This document shows positions 16,513 through 24,141 of a DNA stretch of 39,044 nt, piece by piece. Position 1 is the stretch's first letter, and each line of letters opens with the position of its first letter. The notes beneath the pieces were generated by a model. The model searched no databases, had not been told where the DNA came from, and worked only from the letters and a program-made list of their open reading frames with translations. Both the position numbers and the translations under genes were made by a program. Source of the DNA: Planctomycetota bacterium. GTDB lineage: Bacteria > Planctomycetota > Planctomycetia > Gemmatales > Gemmataceae. The stretch is from positions 1-39,044 of the forward strand of contig JACOUH010000199.1 of the NCBI GenBank assembly GCA_016177925.1. Reading direction: 5' to 3'.

Positions 16513-18177
16513 ATGAAGCCGCTGTCACGTCCTGCGGTGCGAAGGGTGCATCGTATCCTGCTGTCCATCGAGCGCCTTGAGGACCGACTGGTTCCCGGCG
16601 AAACCATGGGGGCCATGCTCCTGTTTGCAGCCGGCCCGGCCGCTGACGGGGCGGTGCCGGCCCAGGAGTTGATGCTCGACGACAGCCTCCCGGTTTCCAC
16701 AGATTGCCTCGCCCTGCCTGCCGACGGGGATGCGTTTGCTGTGCCCATTGCAACAGTCCAGACCATCCAGGACGGCGAGCAGCGGGCGGAAACGCCTTCG
16801 GACCGGGACACCTCTCCAGGTGCTGGCGAGCAGGGGCTCGATCTCCTTCCGTCCACGGAGGAAGCCCTGTGGGCCGCTCTTCCGAGGACCACGTTGTCAG
16901 GCTCCTTCGGCGACTTTTTTGCGACCGCCCCGTTGGGCGCTGCCTCCGCAAATGCTCCGGCGCTCTTCCCGGGCGTGCCCGGCTCCTCCGCTCCCGGACG
17001 AGCGGACGGCCCGAGCGCGACGATTCCTCCTTCGACCTCCCAGGCAGGGCCGGCAGCCGTCCCGGAGGCGGCCCCCGCTGTCGGCGGGACCGCCGAGCCC
17101 CTGCTGCACGTCAAAGCGCAGAGCAGCACCGGCCCGAACGGCTACTCACGCGACCAGATCCGCCACGCCTACCACCTGGACCAGATCAGCGCCGACGGCA
17201 CCGGCCAGACCATTGCCATCGTCGATGCCTACAACGCCCCGAAGATCCTCAGCGACGTGAGGACCTTCAATACGCAGTTCGGCCTGCCCCAGTTCAACAC
17301 CAACACCCCGGGCGACCCGACGCTCAAGGTGGTCAACCAGACGGGGGGGAGTAACCTCCCGCGGACCGACGCCGGCTGGGCCCTGGAAATCTCCCTCGAC
17401 GTGGAGTGGGCGCATGCCATCGCCCCCAAGGCCAACATCCTGCTGGTGGAAGCTCGCTCGAACAGCTTCTCGAACCTGTTCGCCGCCGTTGACTATGCTG
17501 CGGCACACGCCCAGGTAGTGTCGATGAGCTGGGGCGGTTCCGAGTTCTCCAGCGAGTCGGCCTACGATTACCACTTCAACAAGACAGGCGTGACCTTTAC
17601 CGCGGCCTCCGGCGACTGGGGCACGGGGGTCATCTACCCGGCGGCGTCGCCCAACGTCGTCGCCGTCGGCGGCACCACCCTGCCCCTGGACAGCTCCGGC
17701 AACCTGCTGCCCGGCTCCTCCGAGACCGCCTGGAGCGGGTCCGGCGGCGGCATCAGCGCCTACGAGTCCGAGCCGCCCTACCAGAGCACCTTCGCGAACA
17801 CCAGCAAGCGGGGGGTGCCCGACGTCTCCTACGACGCCGACCCTGCCACCGGCTTCTCTGTGTATGACTCGACCTCTTACTACGGGCAGAGCGGCTGGTT
17901 CGTCGTCGGCGGCACCAGCGCCGGCGCCCCCCAGTGGGCCGCCCTCGTTGCCCTGGCCAACGAGGGCCGCAGCACGCCGCTGTCGAGCAACAGCCTGGCC
18001 AGTTCGCCCGTCTACAGCGCGGCCGGCAGCGCGGTCTACGCCTCGAACTACCGCGACATCACCGCGGGCAGCAACGGTAGCGGCCCCAACACGACTGCGA
18101 CGACCGGCTACGACTTCGTCACGGGCCTGGGCAGCCCGCTGGCTGACGGGATCGTGCCCTACCTGCACTCGCTGTAA
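16513..18177 (+). CDS. Secreted S53 (sedolisin) serine-carboxyl peptidase with LEDR-type N-terminus
   Basis: 554 residues from an ATG with a GGGAG site. Residues 1-30 are basic and end in IERLEDRLVPGE; this RLEDRLVP motif marks many large exported planctomycete proteins and probably directs sorting, in place of a normal signal peptide. Residues 30-190 are low complexity. The catalytic domain (about 195-550) shows all sedolisin residues: E292 and D296 in ALEISLDVEWAHAIAP, oxyanion D368 in ASGDWGTG, and nucleophile S469 in GGTSAGAPQW. The calcium-site region near YRDITAGSNG and TGLGSP is present. S53 enzymes digest proteins at acidic pH. The usual large pro-domain is not recognisable, so activation may differ. 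Gene is convergent with the TadG-like gene, with palindrome K midway. Confidence 0.92.
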   Translation: MKPLSRPAVRRVHRILLSIERLEDRLVPGETMGAMLLFAAGPAADGAVPAQELMLDDSLPVSTDCLALPADGDAFAVPIATVQTIQDGEQRAETPSDRDTSPGAGEQGLDLLPSTEEALWAALPRTTLSGSFGDFFATAPLGAASANAPALFPGVPGSSAPGRADGPSATIPPSTSQAGPAAVPEAAPAVGGTAEPLLHVKAQSSTGPNGYSRDQIRHAYHLDQISADGTGQTIAIVDAYNAPKILSDVRTFNTQFGLPQFNTNTPGDPTLKVVNQTGGSNLPRTDAGWALEISLDVEWAHAIAPKANILLVEARSNSFSNLFAAVDYAAAHAQVVSMSWGGSEFSSESAYDYHFNKTGVTFTAASGDWGTGVIYPAASPNVVAVGGTTLPLDSSGNLLPGSSETAWSGSGGGISAYESEPPYQSTFANTSKRGVPDVSYDADPATGFSVYDSTSYYGQSGWFVVGGTSAGAPQWAALVALANEGRSTPLSSNSLASSPVYSAAGSAVYASNYRDITAGSNGSGPNTTATTGYDFVTGLGSPLADGIVPYLHSL

Positions 18178-18185
18178 ACGCGCGT

Positions 18186-18270
18186 CAGAAAGAAATGACG
18201 AATGATGAATGAAAGAGAAGAAGGGTCTTTCTTTCATTCATCCTTCATCCTTCATCCTTCATCATTTCTG
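18186..18270. repeat. Palindrome K built from TTCATCC heptamers
   Basis: The left arm (AGAAATGACGAATGATGAATG from 18191) pairs imperfectly with a right arm of tandem CTTCATC heptamers ending in CATCATTTCT. The word is shared with palindrome L. It sits exactly between two convergent stop codons (18177 and 18277), the position of a bidirectional terminator. Confidence 0.85.
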
Positions 18271-18276
18271 AGTGGC

Positions 18277-19650
18277 TCACTCGACGAGCTGGAGCTGGCG
18301 GAGGCGGGCGGTCTGATCGACTTGCCAGCTGACCGCGTACTTGCCGTTGCCGCCCGACTCCAGCGTCCGGCTGATGTACTGCGAGCCGATCACGTCGAGC
18401 GTGGTCGAGTTGCTGCCGGTAATCTTGATCGTGCCGCCAGCGACGTAGAACGTCCCGGTGATCTGCATGCCTCCCTGCCCGGTGATCGACAGGGGGACAT
18501 CGGCGCTGCGCTCCTGGAAGATGGAGATACCCTTGTAGATCCCCGAGCTGGGCGGATTGATGGTCACCTTGCCGCCGGTGATGTTGATGCCATTACTGGT
18601 TTTGCCCAGCGGGTCGTTGTAGAACATGATGCCGCCGGTTGTGGCCCCGGTCGGGTCGATGGCAATGGTCGCCCCCGTCGAAGTGAAGCCGGAGCCGTTG
18701 AGGTAGTAGATGCCGGAGCCGTCCGCACTGGCCTGCTTGAGAATGACGACGTCGCCATTGTTGAAGTTGGGCATGCTGTCGTAGCGGCCCGGGTCGAGGA
18801 CGTAAACCTTGCCGTTGATGTCTTTCGCCTGCAGCCCCAGGGCGTCCAGGTAGCCCTTCGCGTTGGCGGCGTTCGGGTTGATGGCGTTCACCTTGATCGC
18901 CGTGGCCGGCAGGGTCGGCTCGGGCAGGTAGGCGAGCGGGTCGGGTGTCGGTGTGTCCTGGTGCAGGGGAGTCGGCCCGATCAGGGTCGTGTTCGACTTG
19001 ACCCCACCGGCAAAGACAAAGTTGCCGTCCGTCACCTGGATGGTGGCGCCGGTGCCGTCGCCGCCGACGGACTGCGGGTCCGTGGAATTAACGATGATGT
19101 CGGCGCCGGTGACGCTGATCGTGCCGCCGCCGTTGGCCTTGAGGGCCTCCGACGTGGTCAGGTCCAGGACGAGGATGCCGTTCTTGAACGGGACCCAGCG
19201 GCCGCGGGCGACGGCGCGCGCCTTGATCGGCATGTCCGAGCTGCCGAAGATGCCGCTGAACGTCCGCGACTGGCGATACTCGATGATGACCTCGACATAG
19301 CCCGTCTGGCCGATATGGTCGCCGTTCTTGGGCGGGATGTTGACCGTGACGAACGAGGTCTTCTGGTCGTTGGTGTAGCCCATCGCGGCAGCAGTCGACT
19401 TCGCCACATCGAGGGCGGTGCCCTGCGTGTCGACCCCGCTGTACGTCGGGTAGTTCTTGAACATGTCGCTGGCAGCGGCCAGGGCAGCAGCGTCCGCCAC
19501 CGCCTGCACGCGACGGCGCTGGTCCAGCATCAGGCCGCCGTCGGCCGCGATGGCCACGATCCCGACAATCCCGATCAGGCTCAGGGCCACCAGAACAATG
19601 ATTTTGCCGCGCCGCAGGACGGGGCGGCGGTTGGTTTGGGTGCGGGGCAT
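18277..19650 (-). CDS. TadG-like protein of a Tad/Flp-type pilus or secretion system
   Basis: 457 residues. The N-terminus has the TadG layout: basic start (MPRTQTNRRPVLRRGK), one transmembrane helix (IIVLVALSLIGIVGIVAIAAD), then DQRRRVQAVADAAALAAA, the segment conserved in the TadG/TadE pilus-anchor domain. The rest (residues 150-457) is Gly/Thr/Ser-rich with short beta-like repeats (GGGTISVTGADI, GGKVTINPPSSGIYKGIS, GTIKITGSNSTTLDVIG), suggesting a surface beta-solenoid or filament. TadG proteins anchor Flp pili to the envelope. The frame is open upstream into palindrome L, giving a spurious FILHPSSF peptide; the ATG at 19650 with an AGGAGA site seven bases before is the real start. Last gene of a three-gene minus-strand set. 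Confidence 0.85.
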   Translation of the reverse strand: MPRTQTNRRPVLRRGKIIVLVALSLIGIVGIVAIAADGGLMLDQRRRVQAVADAAALAAASDMFKNYPTYSGVDTQGTALDVAKSTAAAMGYTNDQKTSFVTVNIPPKNGDHIGQTGYVEVIIEYRQSRTFSGIFGSSDMPIKARAVARGRWVPFKNGILVLDLTTSEALKANGGGTISVTGADIIVNSTDPQSVGGDGTGATIQVTDGNFVFAGGVKSNTTLIGPTPLHQDTPTPDPLAYLPEPTLPATAIKVNAINPNAANAKGYLDALGLQAKDINGKVYVLDPGRYDSMPNFNNGDVVILKQASADGSGIYYLNGSGFTSTGATIAIDPTGATTGGIMFYNDPLGKTSNGINITGGKVTINPPSSGIYKGISIFQERSADVPLSITGQGGMQITGTFYVAGGTIKITGSNSTTLDVIGSQYISRTLESGGNGKYAVSWQVDQTARLRQLQLVE

Positions 19651-19663
19651 GAGTCTTCTCCTG

Positions 19664-19752
19664 GAAGGAGGAAGGAGGAAGGATGAAGGATGAAGGATGA
19701 ACAAGAGAGGTTCTTCGCTTCATCCTTCATCCTTCATCGATCATCCTTTCCG
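19664..19752. repeat. Palindrome L built from GGATGAA/TTCATCC heptamers
   Basis: Tandem GGATGAA units (from 19677) face tandem TTCATCC units (to 19739), with a central loop ACAAGAGAGGTTCTTCG. It fills the gap between two co-directional Tad genes and ends at the TadE-like stop codon (19753). It shares its word with palindrome K. Confidence 0.88.
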
Positions 19753-20208
19753 TTAGTAGGACATCGGCAGCGTCGATGTGCTGCTGAGCGTAATCGGGCC
19801 GATGAAGAATATCTCGGGAATCCACGTGTAGGTGACCGTCACCGACACGGTGTTGCCCACAGGCTTCTCGAAACTGCTGGACACGCTGTACGGAGCATTA
19901 TTCTTGTTCCAGGTGACACTGGAACTGAGGCTGGTTGGGTCCATGGCGGTGGCATTGGGCAGGATGGCGTTGTTGTAGACGTCCGTCGTGGTGGCCGCCT
20001 TGGCACCGGCAACTTCCTGCTGGTACTGGGCGCCGCGGACACTGGCGTAGCGGGCGCCCTCACGCGCCAGCCAGGCGACTTGCTGGTAGCGGAAGATGCC
20101 CATGCCGCCGACAACCAGGCCGAGCAGGAGCAGGATGGCGACCGGGAAAACCACGGCGGCCTCGACCGAGACGGCGCCGCGCCGACCCGAAGCAGGGACT
20201 CCGAGCAT
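19753..20208 (-). CDS. TadE-like pseudopilin (second of two)
   Basis: About 151 residues. The motif GRRGAVSVEAAVVFPVAILLLLGLVVGGMGIFRYQQVAWLAR is the TadE domain: a basic lead, then a glutamate at the start of the single hydrophobic helix (SVEAAVVFP), then a segment with RxGARYASVRG. Such minor pseudopilins are processed by a prepilin peptidase and placed in the Flp pilus or anchoring complex. The downstream part is a small beta-rich domain ending in TSTLPMSY. A GTG lies four codons earlier, but GAGGAACCTC before the ATG at 20208 fits a ribosome site and parallels the leader of the other TadE-like gene. It lies between the other TadE-like gene and the TadG-like gene; palindromes M and L occupy the two gaps. 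Confidence 0.85.
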   Translation of the reverse strand: MLGVPASGRRGAVSVEAAVVFPVAILLLLGLVVGGMGIFRYQQVAWLAREGARYASVRGAQYQQEVAGAKAATTTDVYNNAILPNATAMDPTSLSSSVTWNKNNAPYSVSSSFEKPVGNTVSVTVTYTWIPEIFFIGPITLSSTSTLPMSY

Positions 20209-20235
20209 GAGGTTCCTCACGGTTGAGCGCCCGCG

Positions 20236-20295
20236 GTGCCCGTAACCGCATTCGCCAGAATGCGGGGAGATGTGCCCACATTCTGGCGAATGCGG
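20236..20295. repeat. Palindrome M, 21-nt arms
   Basis: CCGCATTCGCCAGAATGCGGG (20236-20256) and its complement at 20275-20295 differ at one base; the loop is 18 bases. The word is a palindrome itself (CGCATTC-GCCA-GAATGCG). The same word, decayed, is at 7086-7145. It separates the two TadE-like genes. Confidence 0.92.
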
Positions 20296-20318
20296 CTAGG
20301 GGACACGCGGGCGGCGTG

Positions 20319-20744
20319 TTACTGGGGAGCGGACGGGGCCACACGGACCTGCACCGTTCGCGTGATGGTCACACTGGACGGGATACCTGGATAGCTCGTG
20401 ATCGTGTTGAACGTGTAGGTGACCGTCACCCGGGTGTAGGTGCCGTTGGTGTCGGTCCCGTTCGTGGAGCTGACGTGCAGCTGGGGCTGGATGTCCGAGC
20501 TGGCGTCCGCCTTGGCGGCCGTGTCGAGGTCGGGGTAGGGCGACTCGGCGGCGGCGAAGGGATCGCTGGCGTAGACCGCTCCGTTGCGGGCGCAGTTGGT
20601 CACGATCTGGGAGTAGTAGAACAGCCGGCAGTAGTCGATGGTGATCAGCAGGAGGAAGGTCAGAATCGGCAGCAACAGGGCCAGCTCCACGGCGGCGGCG
20701 CCCCTGCGCCGGGCCCCCCCCTGCGGGATGAGACGGCAACGCAT
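20319..20744 (-). CDS. TadE-like pseudopilin (first of two)
   Basis: About 141 residues. The segment RRRGAAAVELALLLPILTFLLLITIDYCRLFYYSQIV is a TadE-type helix with the conserved glutamate (AAVELALLLP) that marks prepilin-like processing, followed by NCARNGAVYASDPF. The remaining domain is small and beta-rich (RVTVTYTFNTITSYPG, ITRTVQVRVA). The frame is open further upstream; the ATG at 20744 is chosen because AAGGGAA lies seven bases before it, almost the same leader as in the second TadE-like gene. It is the first gene of the minus-strand Tad set. No TadA ATPase, TadB/C or prepilin peptidase is in the window, so the machinery must be elsewhere. Confidence 0.85.
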   Translation of the reverse strand: MRCRLIPQGGARRRGAAAVELALLLPILTFLLLITIDYCRLFYYSQIVTNCARNGAVYASDPFAAAESPYPDLDTAAKADASSDIQPQLHVSSTNGTDTNGTYTRVTVTYTFNTITSYPGIPSSVTITRTVQVRVAPSAPQ

Positions 20745-20843
20745 TCGAGGTTCCCTTTTCATTCGGCAGGCTGACGGGAGGCGGTTGCCGGTTGGTCCGA
20801 TGATTCCTGTCCTGAAACTCGATGCATCCACTGAGGGGGAAAT

Positions 20844-20920
20844 CCAGAGATCAGAGGTCAGAGATCAGAGGTCAGAAGAAGAACCCTGATCTCTGACCTC
20901 CGATCTCTGACCTCTGAGAG
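20844..20920. repeat. Palindrome N built from AGAGGTCAGAGATC words
   Basis: CCAGAGATCAGAGGTCAGAG and following tandem units face TGATCTCTGACCTCCGATCT and following units around a short AAGAAGAACC centre. The stretch is upstream of the first TadE-like gene and directly followed by palindrome O, so two different elements lie back to back. Confidence 0.88.
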
Positions 20921-20926
20921 CGGCCT

Positions 20927-21030
20927 TAGAGCGTTTTGCAGTCGGCCGTAGCACAGGCGTCTCGCCTGTGCCGAACCGCGACAGCGCACAGGCGAGACGC
21001 CTGTGCTACGAGCAAATGCAAACCGCTCTA
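20927..21030. repeat. Palindrome O: nested, overlaps the PilZ stop codon
   Basis: Outer arms TAGAGCGTTTTGCA (20927-20940) and TGCAAACCGCTCTA (21017-21030) have one mismatch; inner arms 20947-20971 and 20986-21010 are 25 bp and perfect. Each inner arm is a palindrome (GCACAGGCG-TCT-CGCCTGTGC). The last three bases of the right outer arm are the stop codon of the PilZ gene. Confidence 0.93.
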
Positions 21031-21384
21031 GGCACCGGGCAACCGGCCGAGAGCCAGCAGCGCCGCGTAACTGAGCCGCTTCTGGAACTGGACGCCGGCG
21101 CAATGCGCCCCGTCCGCTGTTTCGAGTGTCCAGACCACCAGGGCGGGTAGGGTGGACTCGCGCAGGGCGCCGGGCGCCAGCAGCCCCAGTTCGATCTCCT
21201 GTCCCGTGGCGAGCGGCTCCTTGACGAGGAGGCGGGCGCCGGTCTCAGAGACATCCAGCAGCGACAGGGCGAGATTGGGGCCCAGTCCCAGGGTGCCGCG
21301 CCGGCAGGTCACCCGGGTGCTGCTCTTGGGGGCCCGCCGCGGGTTGGCGCGGCGGTTCTTCTTCACGGTCCGTTCCGGATGCAC
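21028..21384 (-). CDS. PilZ-domain protein, probable cyclic di-GMP effector
   Basis: 118 residues from a GTG codon that follows a strong GGAGGAGG ribosome site; upstream open frame is out of context. The protein has RRAPKSSTRVTCRRG followed 15-20 residues later by LLDVSETGARL. The first part fits the arginine motif (RxxxR) and the second the [D/N]xSxxG motif of PilZ domains, which together bind cyclic di-GMP. The beta-barrel pattern continues (EIELGLL, LPALVVWT, HCAGVQF). Length and the lack of other domains suggest a single-domain receptor. Its position between a sensor kinase and pilus genes, all on the minus strand, would suit control of surface attachment, but this is inference. Confidence 0.75.
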   Translation of the reverse strand: MHPERTVKKNRRANPRRAPKSSTRVTCRRGTLGLGPNLALSLLDVSETGARLLVKEPLATGQEIELGLLAPGALRESTLPALVVWTLETADGAHCAGVQFQKRLSYAALLALGRLPGA

Positions 21385-21483
21385 GATGCACCTCCTCCTC
21401 GGCAAGCATAGCTCACATCCGGGGAAGAAGCGCAAGACTGCCAATGAAAAGTGAAGGGCCCTATTACGCTGGCACGAAAGGAG

Positions 21484-21503
21484 GTCAGGCTTTCCAGCCT
21501 GAC
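21484..21503. terminator. Single-word hairpin after the receiver fragment
   Basis: GTCAGGCTTTCCAGCCTGAC is an eight-bp stem with a four-base loop, 13 bases past the stop codon of the receiver fragment on the minus strand. It looks like one unpaired word of the palindrome family; there is no T-run. Confidence 0.5.
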
Positions 21504-21515
21504 GTTGGGGCCGCG

Positions 21516-21893
21516 TCAGGCCGAGGCGCGGCCGGTCGCCCAGGATGTGATCAGCTCCTGCAGAGTGTCGGGGTCGGCCGGCTTGGTCAGGTGGTGATCG
21601 AAGCCGGCCTCGCGCGCCTGGCGGCGGTCGTCCGCCGAACCGTAGCCGGTCAGGGCGATCAGCAGCGAACGATCCATGCCCGGCTGGCTGCGCACCTGGC
21701 GCGCCACCTCGAAGCCGTCCGCGCCCGGCAGGCCGATGTCGCTCACCACCACGTCGGGGCACCACTCCGCCGAGGCCTGGATGCCGTCAGGCCCCGTGTA
21801 CGCCAGGCGGATCTCGTGGCCCCACACGCCCAGCAGGAGCTTCAACGTGTGAGCGGCATCCTTGTTATCCTCGACGACCAGTACGCGCGGAAC
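21516..21893 (-). pseudogene. Out-of-frame receiver domain of the hybrid kinase
   Basis: About 125 codons encode a nearly complete response-regulator receiver: VPRVLVVEDNKDAA (acidic pair), PDVVVSDIGLPGADGFE (phospho-acceptor aspartate), LIALTGYG (conserved threonine) and HLTKPAD (conserved lysine). There is no start codon or ribosome site for it; it lies in the frame shifted relative to the kinase and overlaps the kinase's aberrant end. In normal hybrid kinases of this type the receiver follows the ATPase domain in the same frame. I therefore read it as the C-terminal part of the same gene, cut off by a deletion. If a ribosomal frameshift or internal start exists it could still be made, but I see no signal for one. 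Confidence 0.7.
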
Positions 21894-23095
21894 AACCGCG
21901 GCTGCACTTCCGGGTCGATGCCAACGCCCGTGTCGCGCACAGCGACCACCGCCTGCTCCGCTCCCTCGCCCGCCTCCTCGGTCCACAGCCGAACTTCGAC
22001 CCGACCCACCCGCGTGAACTTGCCCGCGTTGTCGAGCAAGTTCGACAGCACCTGCGCCAGCCGCCGCTCGTCGCCCTGGACCCACACCGGCGTCTCGGGT
22101 AGTTCCATCGCCAACGAGAGCCCCGCTCGCTCCAGGGTGCGCCGGTGCGCCTCGGCCGTCGACCGCACCAGCCGGCCCAGGTCGATGCGCTCCAGACGCA
22201 GTTCGACCTTGCCGCGGGTGATGCGCGACACATCCAGCAGGTCGTCCACCACCTGCTTCAGATGCCGCACCTGCCGCAGCACCATCTCCAGCGCCTCCTC
22301 GCGCGTCTCTCGGTCGTCGCCGGCCAGCTGCAGGACGTGGACGCCGTTGAGGATCGGCGCCAGCGGGTTGCGCAGCTCGTGGGCCAGCAGCCCCAGGAAC
22401 TCGTCGCGACCGCGCAGCGACGCCTCCAGCGCCCGCGTCCGCTCGCTCACGCGCTGCTCCAGGTGGTCATTCAGCCTTTGCAGCTCTTCCTTGGCGACTT
22501 TCAGGGACGAACTCTCGATGAGTTCCCAGGCGCCCAGGCGGCGTGTCAGCGCGAACTGGTGCGTGCGGACCACGTCGAGGACGTCGCCGGCGGTACACTT
22601 CTCCAGGCAGTACGTACACAGGGCGATCACCCGGCGGCGAGCGAAGGCGGTGGTCACCTTCGCCTCGTACGCCAGAAAGCTGTCCCAGAGGGAGCGCTCC
22701 AGCCAGAGGGTGTTGCCGGTCGAGCGCAGCCCGGCGAAGCCGCGCTGCAAGGCCTTGCGCTCGCAGTCCAACCAGCGGCCCAGCACGAGGTCGGCGTCGA
22801 AGCGGCCGCCGGCGACGTACCAGTCAGCCAGGTCGCAGACCTCGAGCTGGCCGCGCGCCAGGAAGTCGTCGAACGCCGGCACTGCCTTGGCCAGCAGCGC
22901 CTTCGCCTCTGCGGCAGGCAGCGGCTCGGAGGCGACCCACAGGCAGAACTCGTTGTTCTCCAGGCCGGCCTTGAAGTAGGGCACCAGCGTGTCGAGAAGG
23001 TCGTCGCGCGTCTGATAGAACTGGCAGAAGTGGGAACCCCAGGGCAGCTCGCCCACGGCGCCGATCCCGCTGGCGCGGGCTCGCTTGTGCGTCAT
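21842..23095 (-). CDS. MEDS-domain sensor histidine kinase, ATPase domain truncated
   Basis: 417 residues from an ATG with a GGGAG site. Residues 15-175 form a MEDS (methanogen/methylotroph DcmR sensory) domain: GSHFCQFYQTRDDLLDTLVPYFKAGL, LWVASEPL and later LCTYCLEKC. A coiled coil (ELQRLNDHLEQRVSERT) leads to the HisKA helix with phospho-accepting H239 in FLGLLAHELRNPLAP. The ATPase domain has the N box (QVLSNLLDNAGKF, about 348-361) and G1 box DTGVGI (388-393), but then stops: after PEVQPRLF come 15 unrelated residues and a stop codon. The F and G2 boxes are missing, so ATP binding and autophosphorylation should fail. MEDS kinases sense hydrocarbon-derived or unknown signals. Divergent from the OmpR-type regulator at 23371. 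Confidence 0.85.
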   Translation of the reverse strand: MTHKRARASGIGAVGELPWGSHFCQFYQTRDDLLDTLVPYFKAGLENNEFCLWVASEPLPAAEAKALLAKAVPAFDDFLARGQLEVCDLADWYVAGGRFDADLVLGRWLDCERKALQRGFAGLRSTGNTLWLERSLWDSFLAYEAKVTTAFARRRVIALCTYCLEKCTAGDVLDVVRTHQFALTRRLGAWELIESSSLKVAKEELQRLNDHLEQRVSERTRALEASLRGRDEFLGLLAHELRNPLAPILNGVHVLQLAGDDRETREEALEMVLRQVRHLKQVVDDLLDVSRITRGKVELRLERIDLGRLVRSTAEAHRRTLERAGLSLAMELPETPVWVQGDERRLAQVLSNLLDNAGKFTRVGRVEVRLWTEEAGEGAEQAVVAVRDTGVGIDPEVQPRLFRAYWSSRITRMPLTR

Positions 23096-23370
23096 GTCCG
23101 CTTGTCTCCCACGCCCCCGGCCCACCATCCCGAGCAGGCAAACGCAAGGGGCTCCGCGAACGAGTCCTGCCTCCATGATACACTCCCGGCCCCCGCGCGG
23201 CGAACAGGTCCTCTTTCATAATCCTCTCATCGCAGGCTAATGATTGCTGTGTATCCTCATGGTGAGGTGAAGGCGGGCAAGGAGCCAGCGCAACGGACAG
23301 GAGGAGACCCTCGCCCTCTTTCCTCCGGTCTGCGGGCCGGCGGCGAGTTGAAACGAAACGAACCTGAAGC

Positions 23371-24030
23371 GTGTATACCCTTCTCGTCGCAGACCGAACG
23401 ATGGCAGACCTGCTGCAAGCCGACCTCGGGACGCAGAGCCGGGTGGAGGCCGTCGAACAGTTGGAGCAGATGCCCGCCCGGGCCAGCAAGAGCAAGCCGG
23501 TGGTGATCGTCCTTGGCCGGGACAGCCTGCTGTGGCTGCCTCGCTGGCGGCACGTCGGCCTCTCGGCCCCGGTGATGGTGCTGCTGCCGCCGGGCAGCAC
23601 GGGCCACGAGCGGGCTCGCTGTCTGGACGCCGGCGCCGACGAGTGCCTGAACCGCCCGCTCGACGCCCAAGAGCTGCGCGCCCGGCTGAGCGTCCTGTCG
23701 CGGCGCGGGCGGTGGAAGCCGGGCGCCGTCTGCCGTGTTCACGATCTGGAAGTCGACTTCGCCGCCCGTACCGTGCGTCGCAACGGCGTCCCCATCTCCC
23801 TGACGCCCCGCGAGTTCGACCTGCTGCGCCTGCTCGCCGACCGGCGCGGCGAGGTGGTCAGTCGCGCCGCGCTCCGCCGCCACCTCTACGGCGATCACGT
23901 CAACAACCACTCCAACGTGGTCGACGTCTACATCCGTTACCTGAGAAGCAAGATCGACGAAGGATTCTCTCTGCCGCTGATCCTTACCCGCCGCGGCGAG
24001 GGCTACTTCCTTCGTGCGGACGAGGAGTAA
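23371..24030 (+). CDS. OmpR-family regulator with degenerate receiver
   Basis: 219 residues from a GTG with no strong ribosome site. The C-terminal half (about 120-215) is a good winged-helix DNA-binding domain: FAARTVRRNGVPISLTPREFDLLRLLADRRGEVVSR, then NVVDVYIRYLRSKI and TRRGEGYFL. The N-terminal half has the size of a receiver but lacks its key residues: the usual acidic pair is absent (MYTLLVADRTMAD), the phospho-acceptor position reads PVVIVLGRDSLLWLP, and no clear K remains (CLNRPLD). It is a pseudo-receiver, likely active without phosphorylation or through ligand or dimer control. Divergent from the broken sensor kinase across about 275 bases, so its promoter and the kinase promoter share the gap. 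Palindrome P follows 28 bases after the stop. Confidence 0.85.
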   Translation: MYTLLVADRTMADLLQADLGTQSRVEAVEQLEQMPARASKSKPVVIVLGRDSLLWLPRWRHVGLSAPVMVLLPPGSTGHERARCLDAGADECLNRPLDAQELRARLSVLSRRGRWKPGAVCRVHDLEVDFAARTVRRNGVPISLTPREFDLLRLLADRRGEVVSRAALRRHLYGDHVNNHSNVVDVYIRYLRSKIDEGFSLPLILTRRGEGYFLRADEE

Positions 24031-24058
24031 CCGGCTTCTCCAACCCGCCGCGCACACA

Positions 24059-24110
24059 AGCCCGAAGCGCCAGCGCGGGGCGACTTCAACCCGCGCTGGC
24101 GCTTCGGGCT
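24059..24110. repeat. Palindrome P, 21-bp perfect arms
   Basis: AGCCCGAAGCGCCAGCGCGGG (24059-24079 less the last base in this spelling) pairs perfectly with 24090-24110; loop GCGACTTCAA. It shares its word with palindrome G. It lies between two convergent stop codons (24030 and 24142). Confidence 0.93.
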
Positions 24111-24141
24111 GGTGCTCGACCGCCCTTGCAGATCCCGTGGG

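Noticed and set aside
18202..19686. Open frame of 494 codons on the plus strand
   Set aside because: Antisense of the TadG-like gene; begins inside palindrome K and ends in palindrome L.
23232..24057. Alternative minus-strand frame across the OmpR-type gene
   Set aside because: The plus-strand frame has an unmistakable winged-helix domain; the other has none.
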